A stretch of 8,522 bases of DNA from contig JAEYRR010000232.1 in NCBI GenBank assembly GCA_023435505.1, forward strand, positions 1 to 8,522, given 5' to 3'. The notes under the pieces were generated by a model. That model had not been told where the DNA came from. It worked only from the letters and a program-made list of their open reading frames with translations, and did no database searches. A program made the position numbers and the translations under genes. Position 1 is the first letter of the stretch, and every line of letters starts with the position of its first letter. Source of the stretch: Bacillota bacterium (lineage in GTDB: Bacteria; Bacillota; Clostridia; Lachnospirales; Lachnospiraceae). Shown here piece by piece: positions 1 through 5,586 of the stretch.

Positions 1-2
1 CC

Positions 3-104
3 ATATATGTAAATTGTTCACCATACAAGTATAAATTATGTAAAGCTATGAATTACACAAGACTTCCGGAGGAGTTAAACCTTTCCCCAATAGACGCCAT
101 GTAA
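3..104 (+). CDS. possible C-terminal tail of an upstream gene (partial)
   Basis: This is the only plus-strand frame that stays open from the left edge, for 33 codons to a TAA at 102-104. It reads into a tail ending LPEELNLSPIDAM. I do not recognise the family. The support is indirect: a bidirectional hairpin terminator begins 27 bases after the stop, as expected for a plus-strand gene converging on the minus-strand transporter gene. An open run of this length can arise by chance in AT-rich DNA, so the call is weak. The start, if the gene is real, lies outside the window. Confidence 0.3.
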   Translation: MYVNCSPYKYKLCKAMNYTRLPEELNLSPIDAM

Positions 105-130
105 TCCATAGATGAAAGCAGTACAAAGGT

Positions 131-170
131 AAAAAAAGAATTGCTGTTTATAATACAGCAATCCTTTTTT
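131..170. terminator. bidirectional rho-independent terminator
   Basis: The 8-bp stem ATTGCTGT (140-147) and ACAGCAAT (155-162) encloses a 7-base loop. It is flanked by A7 on the left (131-137) and T6 on the right (165-170), so either strand gives a hairpin followed by a U-run. The flanks also pair, apart from one mismatch. It would end the minus-strand transporter transcript and any plus-strand transcript entering from the left. Confidence 0.8.
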
Positions 171-185
171 ATTCAAACGTATCCT

Positions 186-1094
186 TTATAATTCATCAGC
201 TATTCCCAGCATAATAATTCCTAATATTACGAAAAGTACGACGATATATTGCTTTTTTGTCAGTTTTTCTTTTAAGAAAATTCGCGATAGAATGATTGAT
301 ACAATACTGTAGGCAGAAATAATTGGCGCTGCTATAATGGCACTGCCTGATATTGCAAAAACATAAAAGAATTGTCCAATGGTTTCAAAGATAGCAGCAA
401 AACCCTTATCTCGTTCCTTAATAAAATTAAATCTCTGCTTTTTAATAACTGTGTAGTAAATGTAAGCAATGACTGCACATAAAAAGAAAGTGAATTCATA
501 AGCTAATAAAGCATCGTTTTCGCTGATTAGAGACATTTCATCTAGATAAATTCCATCTGCAAAGGTTCCAAGTCCATCGATAATGCAATATAAGATAGGG
601 AAGAGTATGGCTAGAAAACCTATTTGATATTTGCGGTCGACTTTGATATTTTGTAAAACCAGTTCTTCGTTTTCTTTTTTCTTTTCTAATAAAGCAAGGG
701 CAAATACACCTATTGATATAATAATGATTGCCAATATTTGTAGCCAACTAAGATCCTGTTTAAAGAATATGAAAAGCAGAATAGCAGTAATCGCTCCGGA
801 TGAATTCTGGATAGGGGAGGAGATTGATAATTCAATATATCGAAGTCCTATATAGCCAATTGTCATAGACAAGATATAGCATAATGATACAGGAAAATAA
901 CGTATCATTTGAAATGGTGAGAAACTAAGATCATTAGAAAGCATATACCAAAGTCCATGTACTCCCATGACGAAACCAACCATAATCACAATTTTAATGT
1001 GACTGAATTTATCACTACTATCGGAGCCTTTTTTATAAAACAAATCTGCACTACCCCAGGCTAAGGTAGTCAACAGAGCAAATATGAACCACAT
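186..1094 (-). CDS. EamA/DMT-superfamily membrane transporter
   Basis: This 302-residue, very hydrophobic protein has about ten predicted membrane helices arranged as two EamA-type repeats, the usual size and layout of drug/metabolite transporter family exporters. The N-terminus (MWFIFALLTTLAWGSADLFYKKGS) is the typical first EamA helix with a Trp-Gly motif. The C-terminal repeat carries the familiar pattern of a small-residue helix, then LSRIFLKEKLT, then a last helix ending LGIADEL. A charged loop (roughly residues 135-155) separates the halves. I chose the ATG at 1092-1094 over an in-frame GTG at 1098-1100, because the AGAGGT ribosome site (1101-1106) abuts the GTG but sits 6 bases before the ATG. 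The substrate cannot be read from sequence; metabolite or drug efflux is typical. It is divergent from the glycosyltransferase-PadR operon and has its own promoter, so a shared role is only suggested by position. Confidence 0.88.
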   Translation of the reverse strand: MWFIFALLTTLAWGSADLFYKKGSDSSDKFSHIKIVIMVGFVMGVHGLWYMLSNDLSFSPFQMIRYFPVSLCYILSMTIGYIGLRYIELSISSPIQNSSGAITAILLFIFFKQDLSWLQILAIIIISIGVFALALLEKKKENEELVLQNIKVDRKYQIGFLAILFPILYCIIDGLGTFADGIYLDEMSLISENDALLAYEFTFFLCAVIAYIYYTVIKKQRFNFIKERDKGFAAIFETIGQFFYVFAISGSAIIAAPIISAYSIVSIILSRIFLKEKLTKKQYIVVLFVILGIIMLGIADEL

Positions 1095-1100
1095 TGTCAC

Positions 1101-1106
1101 ACCTCT
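1101..1106 (-). promoter_or_regulatory. ribosome binding site deciding the transporter start
   Basis: On the minus strand this reads AGAGGT. It directly abuts the GTG at 1098-1100, leaving no spacer, but lies 6 bases from the ATG at 1092-1094, which is therefore the better start. Confidence 0.7.
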
Positions 1107-1129
1107 TTTGTATTAAAGTTCTGTGATAA

Positions 1130-1158
1130 AATATACTAAAGGCATAGAAAAATGTCAA
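1130..1158 (-). promoter_or_regulatory. SigA-type promoter of the transporter gene
   Basis: Read on the minus strand, a perfect TTGACA (1153-1158) is followed by a 17-base spacer and TATATT (1130-1135). Expected transcription start is near 1123, giving a leader of about 30 nt. It is back to back with the glycosyltransferase promoter; 35 bp separate the two -35 boxes, and the PadR-type palindromes do not overlap it. Confidence 0.75.
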
Positions 1159-1193
1159 TAAAAAATATAAGGGGTAATAAAGTATAATTAGCT

Positions 1194-1222
1194 TTGACAA
1201 CTATATCACTTTGATATATGAT
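1194..1222 (+). promoter_or_regulatory. SigA-type promoter of the glycosyltransferase-PadR operon
   Basis: A perfect TTGACA (1194-1199), a 17-base spacer and TATGAT (1217-1222) make a near-consensus promoter. Expected start of transcription is about 1228-1230, so the leader to the ATG at 1256 is under 30 nt. The spacer is occupied by a perfect palindrome (see next entry), so repressor binding would directly exclude RNA polymerase. Confidence 0.85.
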
Positions 1223-1243
1223 GAACTATATCAGAGTGATATA
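1202..1243. promoter_or_regulatory. tandem palindromic operator, probable PadR binding site
   Basis: Two perfect inverted repeats of the same form are present: TATATCA-CTT-TGATATA (1202-1218) and TATATCA-GAG-TGATATA (1227-1243). Their centres are 25 bp apart and the flanks also match (AAC before, TG after). The first fills the -35/-10 spacer and touches the -10 box. The second covers the predicted transcription start and ends one base before the ribosome site. PadR-family repressors bind AT-rich palindromes at their own promoters, and a padR-type gene is the second gene of this operon, so autorepression is the simplest reading. The arm sequence is seen; the binding protein is inferred. Confidence 0.8.
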
Positions 1244-1244
1244 T

Positions 1245-1250
1245 GGAGGA
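1245..1250 (+). promoter_or_regulatory. ribosome binding site deciding the glycosyltransferase start
   Basis: GGAGGA lies 5 bases before the ATG at 1256. The longer in-frame extension starting at 1211 (TTG) begins inside the promoter, upstream of the predicted transcription start, and has no ribosome site. Confidence 0.85.
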
Positions 1251-1255
1251 CGGTT

Positions 1256-2464
1256 ATGAATATTCTATTTATTAATTCAAATCTACATGGACATATTAAC
1301 CCAACCCTTGGTTTAGTCAAGAAACTTATAGAGAGAGGAAACCAAGTAAGCTATTATTGTGGAGAGCAATTTTCCAACCAGATGACAGAGATGGGAGTAC
1401 AATGGCTTGGATTCAGTGACAGAATGAATCTGTTTTTGAGAGAATACCGTCCGACAGACAGACATCCATTTTATATGTTGATGGAATATATTCTTTTGTA
1501 TGATGAAATAATGCTACCGGAGATTCTTGATATTGTAAAAGTTAATCAATATGATATGATAATATGCGATTCTGTTTTTGGAGGTGGCTGTTTTCTAAAT
1601 CAGCTCGTTACGATTCCCGTTGTGTGTTCTCACTCTTCCTTCGCCATGAGTAAAGCTCCAGTACCAAAGTCTATGCTTGTACCAGGGTTTCACCCTCAAC
1701 TGGACCATTGCTATGAGGTCTTAAAACGGATCTGTGAAAACCATCGAATTGCTAAACCTTCGTTAGAACAGGTTTTTGTAAGCAAAGGAGTTCTGAATAT
1801 TGTATACACCACCAGTGATTTCAATGGAGATGAGGGGGTACACGAGCCAGACTACTTATTTGTTGGTCCATCCATTGACCGACTACAGGATACATATGAG
1901 TTAGAGCTTTCGTTGATGGGTGACAGAAAACTTATATACATATCACTTGGAAGTTTAAATACTGATTTTACGCAATTTTATAAGACATGTATCTCAGCAT
2001 TTCGCGATACTGATTATTATATATGTATGTCCATTGGTAAGAAATGTGAGGTTTCTGAATTAGGAGAAATTCCATTGAACTTTCTTATTAAGAGCTTTCT
2101 TCCTCAGCTAGAGATTCTAAAACAGGCTGATGTATTTATCACTCATGGAGGGTTTAATAGCGTGAACGAAGCTTTATATTTTGGAGTTCCTATGCTCGTA
2201 TTACCTCAGGTCAATGACCAGCATATGGTGGCTAGGCGTCTTGTTTCTATGCAACTTGGAATAACTGAAAGCATTAAGGAATTGTCTCCCGAAACACTTA
2301 GGTCTAGAACGGAAGCGCTCTTAATGAACAAGTTAGTGAAAGAAAACTGCATGAAAATCTCTCAGGAAATGAGGAATCATGTGAAGCTTGAACAGACAGT
2401 ATATAAACTTGAAGAATTTGCTGATGCTTGGAAGGAGAGAAATATAAATGGCATTAAGGAATAA
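1256..2464 (+). CDS. MGT-type family 1 glycosyltransferase (GT-B)
   Basis: The 402-residue protein matches the size and architecture of MGT/UGT-type family 1 glycosyltransferases, which move a sugar from a UDP- or NDP-sugar to a small hydrophobic acceptor such as a macrolide, flavonoid or lipid. The N-terminal Rossmann half opens with MNILFINSNLHGHINPTLGL; His13 of the GHxxP motif is the expected catalytic base. A strand ending IYISLGS (about 227-233) starts the nucleotide-sugar half. The donor-binding signature runs THGGFNSVNEAL (296-307), then GVPMLVLPQVNDQ (310-322), with HGG contacting diphosphate, Glu305, and Asp321-Gln322 contacting the sugar. There is no signal peptide or membrane helix, so it is cytoplasmic. 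It is the first gene of an operon with the PadR gene, whose start it overlaps by 17 bases. The presumed role is glycosylation of a toxic or signalling compound sensed by PadR; the acceptor is unknown. A product-biosynthetic role is less likely, as no other biosynthetic genes are nearby. Confidence 0.88.
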   Translation: MNILFINSNLHGHINPTLGLVKKLIERGNQVSYYCGEQFSNQMTEMGVQWLGFSDRMNLFLREYRPTDRHPFYMLMEYILLYDEIMLPEILDIVKVNQYDMIICDSVFGGGCFLNQLVTIPVVCSHSSFAMSKAPVPKSMLVPGFHPQLDHCYEVLKRICENHRIAKPSLEQVFVSKGVLNIVYTTSDFNGDEGVHEPDYLFVGPSIDRLQDTYELELSLMGDRKLIYISLGSLNTDFTQFYKTCISAFRDTDYYICMSIGKKCEVSELGEIPLNFLIKSFLPQLEILKQADVFITHGGFNSVNEALYFGVPMLVLPQVNDQHMVARRLVSMQLGITESIKELSPETLRSRTEALLMNKLVKENCMKISQEMRNHVKLEQTVYKLEEFADAWKERNINGIKE

Positions 2465-3005
2465 ATCCATGTATGCAATATTAGGTATTTTAAATTTGTC
2501 ACCGAGTACTGGTTATGACATTAAAAAGTACAGTGACAAGGTGCTCTCTGGATTTTGGAATGAAAACTTCGGACATATCTATCCAACCTTAAGAAATATG
2601 TTAGCGGAAGAGATGATTGAGATTGTTTCCAGAGATAATAAGGAGAAGAAAATTCGTTATGAAATAACTGAAAAGGGAAAGCAGGAGCTAGAGGCATGGC
2701 TTAAAGAAGATACCATTCAGCAGCCAATACGATCTGAATTTATGCTGAAGCTATTATTTTCAAACAGCCAACCAAGGGATCAGGTCATCCGAATGTTGGA
2801 AAATTATAAAGAACTTACTAGAAAGAAAGTAGAGAAGTATATTGACATGCAAAAGGAGCTTGAAGAGGGCATCCAGGAAATATCCATGGAACGGGCCTTA
2901 TATCTAAAAGCGGTTCTTAGAAAGGGGATACTATCTGGTGAGGCTGATATATGTTGGTGTGAGGAGATTATCGAAGTAATTAAGGAATCCAAAGCTCATG
3001 AATAA
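2448..3005 (+). CDS. PadR-family transcriptional regulator
   Basis: At 185 residues it has the two-domain layout of longer PadR proteins. The N-terminal winged helix (about 5-85) shows the family pattern MYAILGILNLSPSTGYDIKK, then HIYPTLRNMLAEEMIE (recognition helix) and the wing KKIRYEITEKGKQELEAWL. The C-terminal part (about 95-180) is a long, charged, coiled-coil-like helical region, as in Vir_act_alpha_C dimerisation domains. PadR proteins are usually repressors released by a small ligand, often a phenolic compound or antibiotic. The ATG at 2448 lies inside the end of the glycosyltransferase gene and has AAGGAG at 2432-2437, ten bases upstream, so the two genes are co-transcribed and probably translationally coupled. 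The likely target is the paired palindrome in the operon's own promoter. A hairpin terminator overlaps the stop codon. Confidence 0.92.
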   Translation: MALRNKSMYAILGILNLSPSTGYDIKKYSDKVLSGFWNENFGHIYPTLRNMLAEEMIEIVSRDNKEKKIRYEITEKGKQELEAWLKEDTIQQPIRSEFMLKLLFSNSQPRDQVIRMLENYKELTRKKVEKYIDMQKELEEGIQEISMERALYLKAVLRKGILSGEADICWCEEIIEVIKESKAHE

Positions 3006-3034
3006 GGGGTTCCTAGAGAACTAGGAAGCCTTTT
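3004..3034 (+). terminator. rho-independent terminator of the glycosyltransferase-PadR operon
   Basis: The stem TTCCTAG (3010-3016) and CTAGGAA (3021-3027) encloses the loop AGAA. It is extended by GG/CC and AA/TT pairs past one G-G mismatch and followed by TTTT (3031-3034) and further T-rich sequence. It begins within the padR stop codon. Confidence 0.75.
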
Positions 3035-3037
3035 GTA

Positions 3038-3066
3038 TTGTTATATTGTGTAAATACGTGTAAGAT
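3038..3066 (+). promoter_or_regulatory. possible promoter of the YczE-glycosylase-AraC unit
   Basis: TTGTTA (3038-3043), a 17-base spacer and TAAGAT (3061-3066) fit a moderate SigA promoter, with a start near 3073. The boxes deviate from consensus, but the position, directly after a terminator and before the next gene, is right. Confidence 0.45.
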
Positions 3067-3097
3067 ATAAGTATACTTGAACAAAAATAAACGATAC

Positions 3098-3103
3098 AAG
3101 GAG
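3098..3103 (+). promoter_or_regulatory. ribosome binding site deciding the YczE-family start
   Basis: AAGGAG directly abuts the ATG at 3104, which leaves no spacer, but is 9 bases from an in-frame TTG at 3113. The upstream TTG at 3077 has no ribosome site and lies only a few bases from the predicted transcript start. A TTG start at 3113 is therefore favoured. Confidence 0.6.
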
Positions 3104-3112
3104 ATGAAACAA

Positions 3113-3802
3113 TTGGACGAATCCAGAAAATTTGCGGTAGATACATCAAAGCGTAGCATTGCACAATGGGCACAGGGATTATTTACACTCTTCATTGGAC
3201 TTACCATTGCCCATTTAGGGGTATCTATGTTTCTTATATCTAATCTAGGTACAGATACCTTTACAATCCTGATACAGGGGATTTCTAAACTAATAGGCCT
3301 GACAATAGGCACCTGCCATGTAATTGCTTTGGTAATTTTAATGACTGTTATGCTTCTTACTACCAAATGCTATATAAAGCCAGGTACCGTTGTGTGTGCC
3401 TTTTTAGGTGGGTGGATTATCGATTTCTTTTTGTGGTTATTTAATGGCAATATATCAGCTGCCTCTCCAATGTGGATTAGAATACTAGTTATGGTGGCAG
3501 GTTGTATCATATTAAGTCTCGGTATGTCTTTGGTCATTGAGAGTAACTCTGGTACCGGGCCTAATGACTTGATTGCCATAATACTAACAGATAAGCTATC
3601 TAATAGATGGAAAAGAATTCAGTTTCGTTGGGTGCGTGTTTCTTGTGATGTTCTCTTTACAGTGATTGGTTACCTATTAGGTGGAGTGTTTGGAGTTGGG
3701 ACCATTGTAGCGGCTTTACTTGTGGGACCTTGCGTTCAATTCTTTTTACCAATTAGTAGAAAGTGCATACATACTATATTACCAAGATTAGACAAAGTCT
3801 AA
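3113..3802 (+). CDS. YczE/YyaS/YitT-family integral membrane protein
   Basis: From the TTG at 3113 the product has 229 residues, a usual length for this family (COG2364-like). About five to six membrane segments are visible: near 18-45, 66-86, 91-112, 121-143, and two between 177 and 212. Family-type motifs are GTDTFTIL (46-53), SGTGPNDLIAI (146-156) and GVGTIVAALLVGP (194-206). The segment RIQFRWVRVSCDV (168-180) forms a basic loop before a membrane helix. The biochemical function of these proteins is not established; YczE of Bacillus is reported to affect surfactin production, and transport is often assumed. It is followed after only 26 bases by the glycosylase-like gene, so the two are probably co-transcribed. 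Starts at 3077 or 3104 would add 12 or 3 residues without changing the membrane domain. Confidence 0.82.
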   Translation: MDESRKFAVDTSKRSIAQWAQGLFTLFIGLTIAHLGVSMFLISNLGTDTFTILIQGISKLIGLTIGTCHVIALVILMTVMLLTTKCYIKPGTVVCAFLGGWIIDFFLWLFNGNISAASPMWIRILVMVAGCIILSLGMSLVIESNSGTGPNDLIAIILTDKLSNRWKRIQFRWVRVSCDVLFTVIGYLLGGVFGVGTIVAALLVGPCVQFFLPISRKCIHTILPRLDKV

Positions 3803-3828
3803 AGTTATAAAGCTTAAGGAGGTTATGT

Positions 3829-4647
3829 ATGTTAGAATTACCAGAAACATTGATTTTGGCAGCACAGTTACAGAAGACGATAAAAGGAAAGACAGTACGC
3901 CGTGTCTACCCACCAACAAAGGTTCATAAGTTCTGCTGGTACAATGGTGAGGTAAGTGAATACAACAATAAGGTAGCGAATCAGAAGGTTCTCTCTGCAG
4001 AAGCTTTTGGTATCTATGTTGAGCTTGCCTTTGAAAATGGGCAGAAACTCTGCATCAACGATGGAGTGAATATTCGTCTGGTAAAAGAAGAGGAGGCACC
4101 TAAATCATATCAGCTACTGATTGTTTTTACGGATGGAGAAGCATTGGTATTTACGGTGGCGATGTATGGTGGAATAATTCTTCATGGTGGGGACTATGAC
4201 AATGAATACTATAAAAAAAGCAGGGGTGCAATTTCACCTTTTTCGAAAGAGTTTGAAGGGTATTACAGGGACCTACTGGAAAAAAGCAAGGATTCACTTA
4301 GCGTAAAAGCATTTCTTGCAACCGAGCAGCGTTTTCCGGGAATAGGAAATGGTGTCCTGCAGGATATTATTCTCAATGCACATTTACACCCTAAAAGAAA
4401 AATTGGGACTTTAACAGAAAAAGAGAAAGTTAAACTTTTTAATTGTATTATTTCTACTCTTCATGATATGATTGAGAAAAGTGGACGTGATACAGAAAAG
4501 GATTTATTCGGTAATATGGGCGGTTACAAAACAATGATGTCAAAGATTTCGGTTAAGATTGGATGTCCGATTTGTAAAGGTCAGATTACAAAGGAAACCT
4601 ACCTTGGAGGGTCCGTTTACTACTGTGGTAATTGTCAGCCGCTATAA
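3829..4647 (+). CDS. Fpg/Nei-family DNA glycosylase homologue lacking catalytic Pro2
   Basis: The 272-residue protein has the whole Fpg/Nei (MutM/endonuclease VIII) fold plan. It shows an N-terminal beta-sandwich, a helix-two-turn-helix region with FLATEQRFPGIGNGVLQDIILNAHLHPKRK (162-191, including the conserved Asn174 of GIGN), and a C-terminal CPIC...YCGNCQ zinc finger (Cys246, Cys249, Cys266, Cys269). These enzymes excise oxidised bases, using the N-terminal Pro exposed after Met removal as Schiff-base nucleophile and the following Glu as acid. Here the N-terminus is MLELPE: Glu3 is kept but Pro2 is Leu. The Lys of the usual RGKYLL strand appears replaced (EAFGIYVEL, 58-66), and the Arg of the zinc-hairpin GRST motif is Gly (GGSV, 260-263). 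From memory, clostridial proteins starting MIELPE form such a divergent clade. So the fold is clear but the standard activity is doubtful. A strong TAAGGAGG lies 6 bases before the ATG. Confidence 0.85.
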   Translation: MLELPETLILAAQLQKTIKGKTVRRVYPPTKVHKFCWYNGEVSEYNNKVANQKVLSAEAFGIYVELAFENGQKLCINDGVNIRLVKEEEAPKSYQLLIVFTDGEALVFTVAMYGGIILHGGDYDNEYYKKSRGAISPFSKEFEGYYRDLLEKSKDSLSVKAFLATEQRFPGIGNGVLQDIILNAHLHPKRKIGTLTEKEKVKLFNCIISTLHDMIEKSGRDTEKDLFGNMGGYKTMMSKISVKIGCPICKGQITKETYLGGSVYYCGNCQPL

Positions 4648-4681
4648 CGTGTAACAGAAAGGGAAGGTGTACATAAACACC

Positions 4682-5437
4682 ATGAATAATTCGATAGAAA
4701 TTAAAAAAGAATGGTGTAAAGAAGAATTCACTGCTAGAGAAACTAAGTTTTCCCATCGTGAATTAGAGGAAGAATTTGCATTTTATGAAGCTGTAAAAAA
4801 AGGTGATCTTGCTTATGTGAAGAAAAACTGTGAAGAGAATGCTTTCGCTAACGCAATGGGAATGGGAGTTCTGTCCGACAATCCCTTGAAGAACATTAAG
4901 TATCATTTCATCATTACAACAGCCATGCTAACAAGGTTCTGCGTAGAAGGTGGAATGGAATTGGAACGGGCATATCGGTTAAGTGATTTTTATATCACCA
5001 AGATGGATAAAGCCCAGACTATAAAGGCAGTGATTGATCTCCATGATGCTATGGTATTGGATTACACAGAGAAAATGACTATATTACGTAAAAAAACAGT
5101 CATTTCAAAAGCGGTTACCTTATGTATTGACTATATTTATAAGCATTTGTATGAAAGAATCACCATAAATGATCTGGCAGAGTATACGAAACTGTCTGTC
5201 AGCTACCTTTCCAGACTTTTTAAAGAAGAAATGGGAATTGCAGTAAGTGACTACATTCGGAATCGGAAAATTGAAGAAGCCGAGAACCTTTTAAAGCACA
5301 CCGACTATCGGATAATTGATATTGCCAATTATCTAGCTTTTCCGTCACAAAGCTATTTTATTCATGTTTTTCAAAAGCATACAGGGGTTACCCCTAAAAA
5401 ATATCGGGACATACAATTCAGAAGTATAGACAAATAG
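4682..5437 (+). CDS. AraC-family transcriptional regulator
   Basis: The C-terminal ~100 residues of this 251-residue protein are a clear AraC/XylS DNA-binding domain. The first helix-turn-helix is in ITINDLAEYTKLSVSYLSRLFKEEMG (160-185). The second is in YRIIDIANYLAFPSQSYFIHVFQKHTGVTPKKYR (209-242), with the family's PxxYR ending. The N-terminal ~140 residues are helical and contain LSDNPLKNIKYHFIITTAMLTRFCVEGGMELERAYRLSDFYI (64-105). This is a pattern I associate with clostridial AraC proteins and it does not look like the sugar-binding cupin of AraC itself; its ligand is unknown. I used the ATG at 4682; an in-frame GTG at 4667 falls inside the only ribosome-site-like sequence (GGGAAGGTG, 4661-4669), which then lies 12 bases from the ATG, slightly long. 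It is the last gene before a strong terminator and just upstream of the glycanase pair, a plausible target. Confidence 0.88.
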   Translation: MNNSIEIKKEWCKEEFTARETKFSHRELEEEFAFYEAVKKGDLAYVKKNCEENAFANAMGMGVLSDNPLKNIKYHFIITTAMLTRFCVEGGMELERAYRLSDFYITKMDKAQTIKAVIDLHDAMVLDYTEKMTILRKKTVISKAVTLCIDYIYKHLYERITINDLAEYTKLSVSYLSRLFKEEMGIAVSDYIRNRKIEEAENLLKHTDYRIIDIANYLAFPSQSYFIHVFQKHTGVTPKKYRDIQFRSIDK

Positions 5438-5456
5438 AAAAATGTTGAATAGACAG

Positions 5457-5478
5457 AGCCACCAAGTACTTGGTGGCT
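5457..5478 (+). terminator. rho-independent terminator after the AraC gene
   Basis: This is a perfect 22-bp palindrome: arm AGCCACCAA (5457-5465), loop GTAC (5466-5469), arm TTGGTGGCT (5470-5478). It is GC-rich against its surroundings and followed by TTATTTAT. Its position 19 bases after the stop codon supports terminator over operator. Confidence 0.8.
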
Positions 5479-5586
5479 TTATTTATGACATGAAAACTAT
5501 ATTTTGTACAACAAATTGATATATGGAAAAGCCATAAAAAGTTATCGTTATATTATATAAAAAGAAATAGAAAGGAGGCAGGAAAG
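5479..5586 (+). promoter_or_regulatory. upstream region of the glycanase operon, promoter not resolved
   Basis: This AT-rich gap should hold the promoter for the GH5-GH16 pair. No good -35/-10 pair with 16-18 bp spacing stands out: TATTAT (5551-5556) could be a -10 box but has no -35 partner, which would fit an activator-dependent promoter. Small symmetric elements are TTGTACAA (5504-5511) and TATGG-AAAAG-CCATA (5522-5536). A strong AAAGGAGG (5571-5578) lies 8 bases before the GH5 start. Confidence 0.4.

Noticed and set aside
131..170. The hairpin as a small RNA or attachment site
   Set aside because: A-run, stem and T-run symmetry is fully explained by a bidirectional terminator between converging transcripts. 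No repeat copy is seen elsewhere in the window.
631..855. A 74-codon plus-strand open frame inside the transporter gene
   Set aside because: It lies fully opposite the well-supported membrane transporter, with low-complexity Ser/Phe runs mirroring the opposite strand's Lys/Glu codons.
1211..1255. Longer glycosyltransferase N-terminus (15 extra residues) from the TTG at 1211
   Set aside because: It starts inside the promoter, upstream of the predicted transcript start, has no ribosome site, and translates the operator palindrome. The ATG at 1256 has GGAGGA at ideal spacing and begins the standard family N-terminus.
5457..5478. The 22-bp perfect palindrome as an operator for AraC or GH5
   Set aside because: It lies just after a stop codon, is GC-rich with a 4-base loop and is followed by a T-rich run, so a terminator explains it. 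AraC proteins also usually bind direct repeats rather than palindromes.
5516..5526. TTGATATATGG upstream of GH5, resembling a PadR operator half-site
   Set aside because: The opposite arm TATATCA is missing, and a single AT-rich half-site of this length is expected by chance. PadR control of the glycanase genes is not supported.
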